A DNA stretch of 44,762 bases, from positions 1-44,762 of the forward strand of contig NZ_JADPUN010000165.1 of assembly GCF_015690345.1 (NCBI RefSeq), read 5' to 3'. Position 1 is the stretch's first letter, and each line of letters starts with the position of its first letter. A program made the position numbers and the translations under genes. The notes under the pieces are model-generated. The model ran no database searches and was not told the DNA's origin. It saw only the letters and a list, made by a program, of their open reading frames with translations. This DNA is from Plantactinospora alkalitolerans. GTDB taxonomy: Bacteria > Actinomycetota > Actinomycetes > Mycobacteriales > Micromonosporaceae. Shown piece by piece: positions 34,672-43,004 of the stretch.

Positions 34672-35973
34672 ATGAGATCGTCGATGGACAATCGAGGTCG
34701 GTCCGGGAGGTTCGGCGTCGCCGTCGCGTTGGTCGTCGGGTTGGTCGTCGGGCCCGGGCTCGGGGTGGCCGGTCCGGCATCGGTCGCGTCGGCCGCACCG
34801 GCCGGACCGGCCGCACCGGGCTCCGGGGCGGGCGGGGGCGGGACGGTGGGCTCCGGCACGGCGGACGGAATCCGCAACGCCGCTGCGCCGACAGCGATTC
34901 CGAACAGCTATCTGGTGGTGTTGAAGGACGCCGGTGCCGCCCGCGCGGCCGTCGGCCAGACCGCCCGGGACTTCACCCGACGGTACGGCGGGGTCGTCGG
35001 CCACCAGTACACGTCCGCGTTGCGCGGCTTCTCGGTGACCGGCAGTGCGGCGCTGGCCCGGAAGATCGCCGCCGACCCGGCCGTCGCGTACGTCGAGCAG
35101 AACCAGGTCGTGACGCTCGACGACACCCAGCCGAACCCGCCATCCTGGGGACTCGACCGGATCGACCAGCAGGACCTGCCGCTGAGCAGTTCCTACACGT
35201 ACCCCTCGGACGGTGGTGAGGGCGTGCACGCGTACGTCGTCGACACCGGGATCCGGATGACGCACCAGGACTTCGGCGGGCGGGCGGTGCAGGGAATCGA
35301 CCTCGTCGACGGGGGAGCCGCCGACGACTGCAACGGGCACGGCACGCACGTCGCCGGAACGGTCGGCGGCACCGCGTACGGGGTGGCGAAGGAGAGCACC
35401 CTGGTCGCCGTACGGGTCTTCGACTGCATCGGCGCCGGGGACCTCGCCACGGTCGTCGCGGCGGTCGACTGGGTCACCGCCAACGCCGTCGCACCGGCGG
35501 TGGCCAACCTGAGCCTCGGCTACACGCCCGCCACGTCGGATCCGGGCGGGACGCTGGACAGCGCCATCGCCAACTCCATCGACGAGGGCATCACCTACGC
35601 GGTGTCGGCCGGCAACAACAGCAGTGACGCCTGCGCGAAGACCCCGGCCCGGCTGCCGGAGGCGATCACGGTCGGCGCCTCGGAGTCCGACGACGGCACC
35701 TGGCCCAGCACCAACCAGGGACCCTGCGTCGACCTGTTCGCGCCGGGGCTGAACGTGGTCTCCGCCGGGCACGCCAGCGACACGCAGCAGTACATCCGCA
35801 GCGGTACGTCGATGGCGAGCCCGCACGTGGCCGGGGCGGCGGCGCTGCTGCTCGCCGCACATCCGGGCTGGACGCCGGCCCAGGTACGCGACGAACTCGT
35901 CTCCACGGCCACCCCGGACCGGCTGGACTGGATCTACACGAACACCGTCAACCTGCTGCTGTACGTCGGCTGA
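34672..35973 (+). CDS. secreted S8 subtilisin-like peptidase
   Basis: 433-residue exoprotease precursor. Signal peptide (TM-like 14-33), a Gly/Ala-rich linker, an I9 inhibitor pro-domain (about 79-147, SYLVVLKD to AYVEQNQVV) and a proteinase K-like catalytic domain with Asp191 (VVDTGI), His223 (GHGTHVAG) and Ser380 (SGTSMASPHVAG); the oxyanion Asn lies in SAGNNSSD. All three catalytic residues are present. Length is that of a single-domain subtilase without a C-terminal extension. ATG 34672 follows GGAAGGGG. A hairpin terminator follows. Confidence 0.94.
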   Translation: MRSSMDNRGRSGRFGVAVALVVGLVVGPGLGVAGPASVASAAPAGPAAPGSGAGGGGTVGSGTADGIRNAAAPTAIPNSYLVVLKDAGAARAAVGQTARDFTRRYGGVVGHQYTSALRGFSVTGSAALARKIAADPAVAYVEQNQVVTLDDTQPNPPSWGLDRIDQQDLPLSSSYTYPSDGGEGVHAYVVDTGIRMTHQDFGGRAVQGIDLVDGGAADDCNGHGTHVAGTVGGTAYGVAKESTLVAVRVFDCIGAGDLATVVAAVDWVTANAVAPAVANLSLGYTPATSDPGGTLDSAIANSIDEGITYAVSAGNNSSDACAKTPARLPEAITVGASESDDGTWPSTNQGPCVDLFAPGLNVVSAGHASDTQQYIRSGTSMASPHVAGAAALLLAAHPGWTPAQVRDELVSTATPDRLDWIYTNTVNLLLYVG

Positions 35974-35992
35974 CCTGATTTCGCCCGGTCAA

Positions 35993-36026
35993 TACGGGAG
36001 TCGCCTCGGACGGGGCGGCTCCCGTA
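35993..36026 (+). terminator. subtilisin gene terminator
   Basis: Stem TACGGGAGTCGCC / GGCGGCTCCCGTA (13 bp, one G-U) with an 8-base loop, 20 bases after the stop codon, followed by CCATTTCGG. Confidence 0.85.
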
Positions 36027-36181
36027 CCATTTCGGCGTTGCTGATTCCGGGCATTTCTGCTCTCCGGCACCCTGGCACGAAATGGTGAGTCGACTGTAGA
36101 GCGTTTCTCGTACCGTCTTTTCTGACCGGGAGAACCCCAGGTCGGAGCAGGGTCAACCGCCGCATCGTCGAGCGCGACGGA

Positions 36182-36201
36182 ACTGTCATCGAATTGACAG
36201 T
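36182..36201. promoter_or_regulatory. inverted repeat upstream of the triple-repeat secreted protein
   Basis: ACTGTCA (36182-36188) and TGACAGT (36195-36201) form a perfect 7-bp inverted repeat with a 6-base A+T-rich spacer, 46 bases before the start codon at 36248. The geometry suits a dimeric repressor or a promoter element; there is no poly-T to make it a terminator. Confidence 0.5.
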
Positions 36202-36247
36202 ACGGGCGACCCGATTACCGAAGAGGCGAAAGAGAAGAGGCTGCCCG

Positions 36248-37117
36248 ATGAACGTACGTCAGAATGGTCCCGCACGTACCCGCCGGATCCTGGCCGGGGT
36301 GAACCTGGCCGCCGCCGCGGTCCTGGCGAGTCAGCTGGTGGTGGTCGCGCCGGCACAGGCGGTGCCCGGCCTGGTTCGGGTCCAGACCACCGGACCCGTC
36401 AACAGCGCATGGAAGACGACGAACGCGCAGTGCCCGGCCGGTACCACCGTGCTTGGCGGCGGCGGCCGGATCAACACGGCTTCCGGCCAGGTGGTGATGG
36501 ACACCATGCTGCCGCTGAACGACGGGAGCGCGTACTCGGTGACCGGTCGGGAGGACGACAACGGGTTCGCCGGAAGCTGGTCGATCACCACCGTGTCGCT
36601 CTGCGCCCCGGCTCCCGCCGGCCTGGAGACCGAGGCGATGTTCTCTCCGGACAACTCGACCAACAAGTCGGTCACCCTGCCCTGCACGGCCGGGAAGAAG
36701 GCGCTCGGCGTCGGCGGCGAACTGTCCGGCGGGCTCGGCCAGGTGATCCTGGAGGAACTGCGTCCGGACGCCAACCTGAGCAGCGTCACGGTGACCGGCG
36801 CCGAGGACGCGAACGGCTATGCCGCGAACTGGAGCATCGCCGCCAAGGCGATCTGCGTGACGCCGCCGGCCAGCCTGCAACGGGTGGCGGGGCCGTTCGG
36901 CCTGCTCGACTCGACCGGTGTCAAGACCAACACCGCCACCTGCCCCTCGGGCACGCGGGTGCACGGCGTCGGTGGGGAGATCGAGGGTGGTGCGGGCCAG
37001 GTCCGGATGACCGGGGTCCTCGCCACCTCGACGACCTCGGTCACCGTGACCGGGATGGAGGACGAGAACGGCTTCGCCGGCAACTGGGGCGTCCGCGCCT
37101 ACGCCGTCTGCGCCTGA
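36248..37117 (+). CDS. secreted protein of three homologous ~80-residue repeats
   Basis: 289 residues. ATG 36248 has GAAGAGG upstream. Signal peptide 1-38 (ends PAQAVPG). The mature part is three repeats. Each holds a Cys near its centre in a C(P/T)xG motif, the segment VxGVGGE(I/L)xGG(A/L)GQV (clearest in repeats 2 and 3; VLGGGGRINTASGQV in repeat 1), VTVTGxEDxNG(F/Y)AxNW and a terminal Cys. Each repeat therefore probably closes its own disulfide. No enzyme motif is seen. I do not know a named function; it could be an extracellular binding or adhesive protein. Confidence 0.85.
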   Translation: MNVRQNGPARTRRILAGVNLAAAAVLASQLVVVAPAQAVPGLVRVQTTGPVNSAWKTTNAQCPAGTTVLGGGGRINTASGQVVMDTMLPLNDGSAYSVTGREDDNGFAGSWSITTVSLCAPAPAGLETEAMFSPDNSTNKSVTLPCTAGKKALGVGGELSGGLGQVILEELRPDANLSSVTVTGAEDANGYAANWSIAAKAICVTPPASLQRVAGPFGLLDSTGVKTNTATCPSGTRVHGVGGEIEGGAGQVRMTGVLATSTTSVTVTGMEDENGFAGNWGVRAYAVCA

Positions 37118-37133
37118 CCGGTCGGTGCTGCCC

Positions 37134-37169
37134 AGGATCCCCGTTCGCCGGGAGGCGGTCGGGGATCCT
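37134..37169 (+). terminator. terminator of the triple-repeat protein gene
   Basis: Perfect 9-bp stem AGGATCCCC / GGGGATCCT with an 18-base G+C-rich loop, 16 bases after the stop. Confidence 0.8.
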
Positions 37170-37224
37170 CGCTGTTCCGAGGCATGCTCGGGTCAGCGGA
37201 AGACAAAATCTATCGTGGTTGCGG

Positions 37225-37253
37225 TAGACATTCGGCGCCGCGTCGGCTAACGT
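37225..37253 (+). promoter_or_regulatory. promoter candidate for the MerR leader, with palindrome at the start site
   Basis: TAGACA (37225-37230) and TAACGT (37248-37253) are separated by 17 bases, a good sigma-70-type pair. Immediately downstream (37255-37271) is the odd palindrome CTCTCTTG-T-CAAGAGAG, placed where a repressor would block initiation or where it would form the first RNA hairpin. Confidence 0.6.
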
Positions 37254-37254
37254 T

Positions 37255-37694
37255 CTCTCTTGTCAAGAGAGCAAGGATTACCAAAGACGCAGACGTACCA
37301 CCGCTCGGCCGTGAGGACACGACGAGCGGACGTGTCGGAGCCGCGCACCATCCGGACTCCGACCGGCAGGACGGTTCGTCGCAAGTGCATGGGGCCATGA
37401 GGTTGCAAGGGGCTCCGGCAGTGACGAACGCGAAGTAAAGAAGTGAAAGTGACAGTGGAAGCAGAGGAAAGGGAGGGGCTCACACCGTTGGATCGCCCGC
37501 TACCCGCGGTTGCGCGTGGAGCGGACACCGTAGTCCCATCGGAACGAAAGGTGGTCTCCGGTCACGATTATGCGATCCTCGCACCGCCAACCGCTTCGAG
37601 CGGTCGGTGCGGATACGACAAGCCGGCGGCAACGTCGGTAGATGGTGTTAAGACCCAAAACCCTGGGCCCCGGTGCATATATGCACCGGGGCCC
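37255..37694 (+). ncRNA. structured leader or small RNA upstream of MerR gene
   Basis: About 440 bases between the promoter and the MerR start with no convincing protein. Hairpins seen: CTCTCTTG/CAAGAGAG (37255-37271); a nested stem CGCACCG...ACCGCT-TCG-AGCGGT-CGGTGCG (37580-37611); and a perfect 30-base palindrome at 37665-37694 whose arm is GGGCCCCGGTGCATA. The last hairpin ends 16 bases before the MerR ATG, as an attenuator would. Composition is purine-rich (37430-37480) and lower in G+C than the genes. No known riboswitch class is recognised. Two short ORFs cover it but read poorly as protein. Confidence 0.5.
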
Positions 37695-37710
37695 TCGATG
37701 TGGAGGCTAG

Positions 37711-38031
37711 ATGGGCCAAGACGCGAACATGTTTCTCGATGACGAGGACTACCCCGCCTACACGATGGGGCGGGCAGCGGAAATTCTCGGCACCACCCCG
37801 GGGTTCCTGCGCAGCCTCGGCGAGGCGAAGCTGATCGAGCCGCAGCGCTCGGCGGGCGGCCACCGCCGCTACTCCCGGTACCAGCTTCGGCTGGCCGCCC
37901 GGGCCCGCGAACTGGTCGACCAGGGCACCGCCCTGGAAGCCGCCTGCCGCATCATCATCCTCGAAGACCAGTTACAGGAAGCCCTGAGGCTGAACGAGCA
38001 ACTCCGGCAGCAGGATTCAGCCGACGGATAG
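37711..38031 (+). CDS. MerR-family transcriptional regulator
   Basis: 106 residues. The helix-turn-helix begins YTMGRAAEILGTTPGFLRSL and continues through the wing (GGHRRYSRYQLRLAARAREL) to a short C-terminal coiled region (LEDQLQEALRLNEQLRQQ). There is no effector domain, so it is a minimal MerR protein of a type common in actinobacteria. ATG 37711 has GGAGG five bases upstream. Its long upstream region ending in a hairpin suggests RNA-level control in addition to any autoregulation. Confidence 0.92.
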   Translation: MGQDANMFLDDEDYPAYTMGRAAEILGTTPGFLRSLGEAKLIEPQRSAGGHRRYSRYQLRLAARARELVDQGTALEAACRIIILEDQLQEALRLNEQLRQQDSADG

Positions 38032-38076
38032 GTCGGGCGTCGCCCGGTCCGGTGGGGGCCTGCCGAATCTGGTTCC

Positions 38077-39180
38077 ATGGTCGGCGTGGCGGACAGCGAG
38101 CACTCCACCCGGTGGGCGGCACGGGCCATCGGGCGTCTGACAACCGAGTCCGAACAGGCGGGACCGACCCCGCTGGTGCCGTTTCGGCTGCCGCCCGAGT
38201 GGGGTGTCGCGCTATACCTCAAGGACGAGTCGGCGCAGCCCACCGGCAGCGTCAAGCACCGCGCGACCAGGGCGATGTTTCGGTACGCCATCGCGTCCGG
38301 CCGGATCACCGAAGGCACGACGGTGGTGGAGGCCACCGGAGGCAACGCCGCCGTGGCGCAGGCGTACTTCGCCCGACTGCTCGGCCTGCCGTACGTCGCG
38401 GTGATGCCGGGCAGGGCCGATCCGGCTCGGGCCGCCGCCGTCGAGGCGCTGGGCGGGCGGTGCGAGTTCGTCGTACCGCCGCTGGCGATCTACGAGACGG
38501 CCCGGCGCCTGGCGGCCGACGTCGGCGGTCACTACCTCGACCAGTTCACCTGGGCCGAGCGTGCCATCGACTGGCGCGGCGACAGCCTCGCCGGTGAACT
38601 CTTCGACCAGCATCGGGAGGTGGCCGGCGACGATCCGCAGTGGGTCGTGGTCGGAGCGGGTACGGGTGCCACCTCGGCGGCGCTGGGCCGGCACATCCGG
38701 TACCACGGGCTGCCGAGTCGACTTGCGGTCGTCGACCCGGAAAACTCCGCGTACTTTCCCGGCTGGGCCAGCGGAGCCGCCGACTACGGCACCGGGATGC
38801 CGTCCCGGATCGAGGGCATCGGTCGGCCCCGGATGGAGCCGGGCTTCGTACCCGCCCTGATCGACCTCGTGATCCCCGTCCCCGATGCGGCCAGCGTCGC
38901 CGCCGCCCGGGCGGTACGGGCGCGTACCGGGCTGGCGGTCGGCGGATCCACCGGGACCAACCTGTGGGGAGCGCTGCACCTTGTCGCCGAACTGCGGGAC
39001 CGGGGCGTCGGGGGCTCGGTGGTGTCCCTGGTGGGCGACGCCGCCGATCGGCACCTGCGTACGTACCACGACGACGGGTGGGTGGCGGGCAGGAACCTCG
39101 ACCCGGCCCCGTACGCCGCGGCGATCGAGGGCTTCCTCGCCGGTGGCCGCTGGTTGCCACCGGATCGCAGCGCGCACTGA
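38077..39180 (+). CDS. PLP-dependent cysteine synthase-family enzyme, Cds1-like
   Basis: 367 residues of fold type II PLP enzyme. The internal-aldimine Lys is Lys60 in GSVKHR. The Gly-rich phosphate loop is VVGAGTGATSA; family segments include EATGGNAAVAQAYFARLLGL, GGHYLDQFTWAERAIDWRG and VDPENSAYFPGW. The wording matches mycobacterial Cds1, an L-cysteine desulfhydrase making H2S, pyruvate and ammonia, more closely than CysK or CysM. ATG 38077. It lies 45 bases after the MerR gene on the same strand and may be co-transcribed. Activity by analogy only. Confidence 0.85.
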   Translation: MVGVADSEHSTRWAARAIGRLTTESEQAGPTPLVPFRLPPEWGVALYLKDESAQPTGSVKHRATRAMFRYAIASGRITEGTTVVEATGGNAAVAQAYFARLLGLPYVAVMPGRADPARAAAVEALGGRCEFVVPPLAIYETARRLAADVGGHYLDQFTWAERAIDWRGDSLAGELFDQHREVAGDDPQWVVVGAGTGATSAALGRHIRYHGLPSRLAVVDPENSAYFPGWASGAADYGTGMPSRIEGIGRPRMEPGFVPALIDLVIPVPDAASVAAARAVRARTGLAVGGSTGTNLWGALHLVAELRDRGVGGSVVSLVGDAADRHLRTYHDDGWVAGRNLDPAPYAAAIEGFLAGGRWLPPDRSAH

Positions 39181-39224
39181 GCCGGACTCCCGGAGCCCGG
39201 GTGCAGGGCCGAGGTCGGGCGCCC

Positions 39225-39839
39225 TCAGCGGTCGGGCGCTGTTTCGGCGGCGGGGTGCCGGGGACAGCCGCGCAGCGCGTACGCGAGCAGGCCGGTCACC
39301 CCCAGGACGGCGGCGCAGGTGGTGGCGGCGGTGGTGCCGGCCGGTTGCACCAGCCAGCCGAGGATCTGCATCGATACCTCCGGGCTGGCGTGTACCAGTG
39401 GCAGGACCGAGACGAGAGTCCAGGTCAACGGGGCGATCCAGGAGCGGGCGGTGCCGAACAGAGCGGCGCCGAGGGCGGCGAGTCCGAGCAGGCCGGCAGT
39501 GTTGCGCAGCACGAGGCCCACCGGTGCGAAGCGCGCGTCGGTGAGCGTGCTGAGCAGCAGCAGCGCGACGATCGCGGTGGCGACGAGGAGCAGGTGTCCG
39601 GCCCGGCGGGTCGGCCAGTTGATCGACGCGGTCTGGTCGAGGGCGTCGTCGGCGCCGCCGAGGGTGGGGGCGAGCGCGGCCACCGCGAGCATCACGGTGA
39701 GGCTCACCCCTTTAGCGTCGATGGTCGGGGTGTCGGAGTAGACCAGGCACAGTGCCCAGACACCCGTGATCGCCGCTGTCGCGGTGGCCAGCGCGAGGGG
39801 AACCCGGCGGGAGCGCAGGTACAGCCGGAGGAACCTCAT
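39225..39839 (-). CDS. membrane protein of ABC export operon (third gene)
   Basis: 204 residues, about six TM segments (LALATATAAITGVWALCLVY, VSLTVMLAVAALAPTLGG, LLLVATAIVALLLLS, LLGLAALGAALFG, WIAPLTWTLVSVLPLV, TAATTCAAVLGVTGLLAYA). The start is ATG 39837-39839; the longer open frame upstream is the antisense-phase reading of the permease. It overlaps the permease gene by four bases (ATGA). Probably the second membrane subunit of the transporter. No family name assigned. Confidence 0.8.
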   Translation of the reverse strand: MRFLRLYLRSRRVPLALATATAAITGVWALCLVYSDTPTIDAKGVSLTVMLAVAALAPTLGGADDALDQTASINWPTRRAGHLLLVATAIVALLLLSTLTDARFAPVGLVLRNTAGLLGLAALGAALFGTARSWIAPLTWTLVSVLPLVHASPEVSMQILGWLVQPAGTTAATTCAAVLGVTGLLAYALRGCPRHPAAETAPDR

Positions 39840-41218
39840 GGGCCGTCCGTGGGCAGGATCGACCTGAGGGCGTCGGTCCGGCAGGCCAGCGCCGCATCGC
39901 GGGCCTCCACCATCCGGCGTTCTTGCTCGGCCTCCGGCAGCCCGATGAGCGTCTGGTAGGCGGCGGACACCCGCTCGGGGTCCCCGGGTACCCACCAACT
40001 CTGCGCCACAGGCAGTTGACCGGTCAGCCAGGCGGCGGCCACCGTCCGCGCGAGGTACGCGTCCTGGTCCTCCTGCTGGCCGCCGCAGTCCTGCCGCCAG
40101 GCGGCCTCGAGCAGGCCCGGCAGGAAGTCCGCGTCCGTAAGGTCGGCGCGCCCGGTACGCCCGATCGGGGGAGCGTCGAAGACGAGCGTGTGGGCCCGAT
40201 CCGCCTTCGCCGCCGGGGCAGCGTCGTCCGGTTGCGCCCAGGACTGGACCCGGCGGGTTTCCACCGCTCGGCTGGGGGCGCCCGGCAGCTTCGCCGCCAT
40301 CATCGTCAGGGCCAGCCGGGCCGGGCCGACGACGTCGGGCAGCAGCCCGGCGTGTGCCCGGGTGACGCAGACCTGCCAGCCGTCGTTGTCGCAGACCAGC
40401 TCGGCGGCGTCCGGGTCGACGGCGGCGGCCGCGTCGTAGCCGCCGGTGGGCATGAGCGGTATCGCGACGGCGGCGCCGAGCACCGCCGGAAGCACGGCGA
40501 GCGTGATGGCGCGACGGCCGACCGCGCCGAGCAGCAGCAACCCGGTGGCCGCGAGGGCCGCCAGCCACAGCGCCTGGGTGAGGTTGACCCGGGCCACGAC
40601 CGTCTGGAGGTCGTCCAGGCCGCCGATGTAGACCGGGGTGAGCAGCAGGGCCGCCGGATCGGACCGATCCTCGACCATGGAGGCGACGGACAGGTAGTCG
40701 GGCAGCAGCGCCAGCAGGGCCACCGACACCACCGCGAGCGCGGGCGCGGTGACCAGCCGGGGCATCGCCCGGCCGGCTGCCATACCCAGCCAGCCGGCGG
40801 CGATCAGGGACAGCACGCCGACGGCGCTGACGGCGATCGCGGCGATCGGAAAGTACCCGGCGGTCGGCAGGACCCAGGCCGCCCCGATGAGGAGCATCAG
40901 GATGTACGCGGTCACCAGCGTGATCGCGAGCGCGCCCGCGGTCGGTAGGACGCGTTGCCACCGTGGCCTGGCGGTACTGGTGAACAACTCGTCGACCCGG
41001 CTGCGGCTGTCCCGCCGGCCCAGCCACGCCCCGCCGGCCAGCGCCAGCGGGCACATCACCATCAACAACGACCGGCCGGACACCGCGAGTTGCATCCACC
41101 GCCCGGCAAACCCCTCGGTGTACGACAGCAGCGTCGCCGTAGCGACCACCAGCGACAACAGGGCGACTCCCAGCGCCGCCGAGCGCCGCAGCTCGATGCG
41201 CAGAATCCGGCCCATCAT
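39836..41218 (-). CDS. ABC transporter permease-like membrane protein
   Basis: 460 residues. Around six TM segments lie in the first ~260 residues (VALLSLVVATATLLSY, LVTAYILMLLIGAAWVL, IAVSAVGVLSLIAAGWLG, LALLPDYL, LALAATGLLLLG, LPAVLGAAVAIPL), then a ~200-residue extracytoplasmic domain with Cys (VCDNDGWQVC) ends the protein. The start at 41218 overlaps the ATPase stop. The pairing of an ABC2-type TM region with a large soluble C-terminal domain is unusual. Substrate unknown. Confidence 0.82.
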   Translation of the reverse strand: MMGRILRIELRRSAALGVALLSLVVATATLLSYTEGFAGRWMQLAVSGRSLLMVMCPLALAGGAWLGRRDSRSRVDELFTSTARPRWQRVLPTAGALAITLVTAYILMLLIGAAWVLPTAGYFPIAAIAVSAVGVLSLIAAGWLGMAAGRAMPRLVTAPALAVVSVALLALLPDYLSVASMVEDRSDPAALLLTPVYIGGLDDLQTVVARVNLTQALWLAALAATGLLLLGAVGRRAITLAVLPAVLGAAVAIPLMPTGGYDAAAAVDPDAAELVCDNDGWQVCVTRAHAGLLPDVVGPARLALTMMAAKLPGAPSRAVETRRVQSWAQPDDAAPAAKADRAHTLVFDAPPIGRTGRADLTDADFLPGLLEAAWRQDCGGQQEDQDAYLARTVAAAWLTGQLPVAQSWWVPGDPERVSAAYQTLIGLPEAEQERRMVEARDAALACRTDALRSILPTDGP

Positions 41219-42018
41219 CCCGCCACCTGCCCCCGGTACGCGTGCAGCAACGCCGAGTAGCCACGTTCGGTGGCGCTGTCACCGGCGTTCCCGGCCCCGC
41301 CCTGCCGGGCCAGTTCCGCCGTACTGCCCTGCCAGACCAGCCGGCCCTCGTGAAGCAGCACCACGTCGGTGCAGGCCACCGCGACGTCCTCGACCAGATG
41401 GGTGGAGACCAGCACGCAACTGTCCATGCCCAGCTCCCGCAGCAGGTCACGGAAGCCCATCCGCTGCTCCGGATCCAGGCCGACGGTCGGCTCGTCGAGC
41501 AGTAGCACCTGCGGGTCGTTGACGAGGGCCTGCGCGATGCCGGCCCGCCGCAGCATGCCGCCGGACAGCGTCTTCATCCGGGAGTCGGCGCGGTCGGTCA
41601 GGCCCACCCGTTCGATGGCCCGCTGGACGGCACCGGGGACGACCGCGCTCGGCATCTCCTTGAGCCAGGCCATGTACTCGACGAACTCCCGGACGGTGAA
41701 GCGGGGGTAGAAGCCGAAGTGCTGCGGCAGGTAGCCCAGGCTGCGGCGTACCCGACGCGGGTCCGCGCGGCCGGTGAGGTCGTCGCCGAGCAGGGTCAGC
41801 CGGCCGCCGGCCGGCTTCACCACCGTGGCCAAGGCGCGCATCAGCGTCGTCTTGCCGGCGCCGTTGGGGCCGAGCAGCCCGTGCACGCCGGTGCCCAGCG
41901 CCAGGTCGAGCCCGTTGACCGCCAGATGTCGTCCGGCCCGGACGACCAGATTCTCGGCGTGCACCGTCCACGGGTAGGTGGTCGGTGCGATCTCCGCCGC
42001 GCTGACCGCGCGCATCAT
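41215..42018 (-). CDS. ABC transporter ATP-binding protein
   Basis: 267 residues. Walker A GPNGAGKTT, Q-loop LPQHFGFYPRFT, signature LSGGMLRRAGIAQAL, Walker B VLLLDEPTVGLD and the switch His in VSTHLVED are all present, as in the ABC-2-type drug or lantibiotic exporters. GGAG sits 5 bases before ATG 42018. It is the first gene of a three-gene ATGA-coupled operon. It starts 191 bases after the anti-sigma gene, which may put it under the same sigma factor. Confidence 0.93.
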   Translation of the reverse strand: MMRAVSAAEIAPTTYPWTVHAENLVVRAGRHLAVNGLDLALGTGVHGLLGPNGAGKTTLMRALATVVKPAGGRLTLLGDDLTGRADPRRVRRSLGYLPQHFGFYPRFTVREFVEYMAWLKEMPSAVVPGAVQRAIERVGLTDRADSRMKTLSGGMLRRAGIAQALVNDPQVLLLDEPTVGLDPEQRMGFRDLLRELGMDSCVLVSTHLVEDVAVACTDVVLLHEGRLVWQGSTAELARQGGAGNAGDSATERGYSALLHAYRGQVAG

Positions 42019-42144
42019 GATGTCTCCATTCGTCGGGCAGCGCGGATGCGCCACCTGGATGGGTTGTCGTGAAGATGTTCGGTGTCGCGGTCTGCCCCCG
42101 GCCGGGCGTCGGGGAGGGTGCTGGCCCGGCCGGGGGCGTTCCCC

Positions 42145-42225
42145 CCGGAACCGAATCGGGTACGGCCGGCGCCGGAACTGCCTCGGGTACGACTGACGCC
42201 GGAACCGTCTCAGGTACGGCCGGCG
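42145..42225. repeat. three 27-bp tandem units after the anti-sigma gene
   Basis: Units 42145-42171, 42172-42198 and 42199-42225 each start CCGGAAC and contain GGTAC; the last overlaps the final codons of the anti-sigma gene. They fill the space before the ABC operon. No hairpin or protein explains them. Confidence 0.7.
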
Positions 42226-43004
42226 CCGAGATGGCGGTGGTCGGCGGCCCGGACGAGCACCACGGCCAGCAACGCCACGGTGATCACCGCCCAGCCGGGC
42301 CAGCTTCCGCCGGCCAGGATCGCCGGCAGCCGCCTGCCGGCCAGACTCGGCGCCACCACGGCGGCGGACCAGGCGACCGCCAAGCCGAGCGCGGCGACGT
42401 CCACCCCCACCAGCCCGCCCAACGCCAGGCTTCCGGCGGTGAAGGCCAGCGCCGGCAGCAACCACAGGGCCGGCGACTGTCCGGTCCACCAGCCCGCCAC
42501 CGCCAGGACCGGAACGACCACCGCCAGCACCGCCAACGTACGGCGCAGCAGCAGCCACAGCCCGGCCCGGGGCATCGTGGCCAGTAGTTCCCAGGCCGGA
42601 TCGGTACGCCGGCTCCAGGCGGCGGCCACCGGCAGCAGCGGCGCCACCGGCGAGAGCAGCAGCACCAGCGACGGCAGGCTCTCGAAGGTCCGCTCGAAGA
42701 CGACGGCGGCCAGCATCAGTCCGGCCGCCGTGGCCAGCCAGGGCAGCACCCGGGCCGCGACCCCGGTACGCCGCAACCGCCGACGGCGCACCGGACCCGG
42801 GCCGGTGGCGATCCCGTCGGCGATTCCGTCGGCCACCCGGCCCAGCAGGTCCCGGGTGCCCGGGTCGACGGCGTCCGCCAACAACGTCCGGCAGGCGGCG
42901 CAGGACTCCAGGTGTGCCTCCACGGCCCAGACGGTCGCGTCGTCGACGTCGGCGGCGCCCACGGCGTACCGGGAGATCAGGGCGGAGGTCGGATGAGTGG
43001 TCAT
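42210..43004 (-). CDS. zinc-finger anti-sigma factor with membrane domain
   Basis: 264 residues. Near the start the ZAS motif HLESCAAC (HxxxCxxC) follows helical sequence that would bind the sigma factor. Then comes a long membrane part of about six TM segments (LPWLATAAGLMLAAVVF, LVLLLSPVAPLLPVAAAW, LAVLAVVVPVLAVAGWW, LALGGLVGVDVAALGLAVAW, AVITVALLAVVLV). Multi-TM anti-sigma factors usually sense envelope signals. ATG 43002-43004 overlaps the sigma-factor stop (ATGA). Confidence 0.88.
   Translation of the reverse strand: MTTHPTSALISRYAVGAADVDDATVWAVEAHLESCAACRTLLADAVDPGTRDLLGRVADGIADGIATGPGPVRRRRLRRTGVAARVLPWLATAAGLMLAAVVFERTFESLPSLVLLLSPVAPLLPVAAAWSRRTDPAWELLATMPRAGLWLLLRRTLAVLAVVVPVLAVAGWWTGQSPALWLLPALAFTAGSLALGGLVGVDVAALGLAVAWSAAVVAPSLAGRRLPAILAGGSWPGWAVITVALLAVVLVRAADHRHLGAGRT

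Noticed and set aside
37443-37742. 99-residue ORF across the MerR leader
   Set aside because: It crosses a perfect palindrome and the merR start, and its composition is not protein-like.
39225-41450. 741-residue minus-strand frame starting inside the ABC ATPase gene
   Set aside because: Only its last 204 residues are real (from ATG 39839); the rest is an out-of-phase reading of the permease and ATPase.
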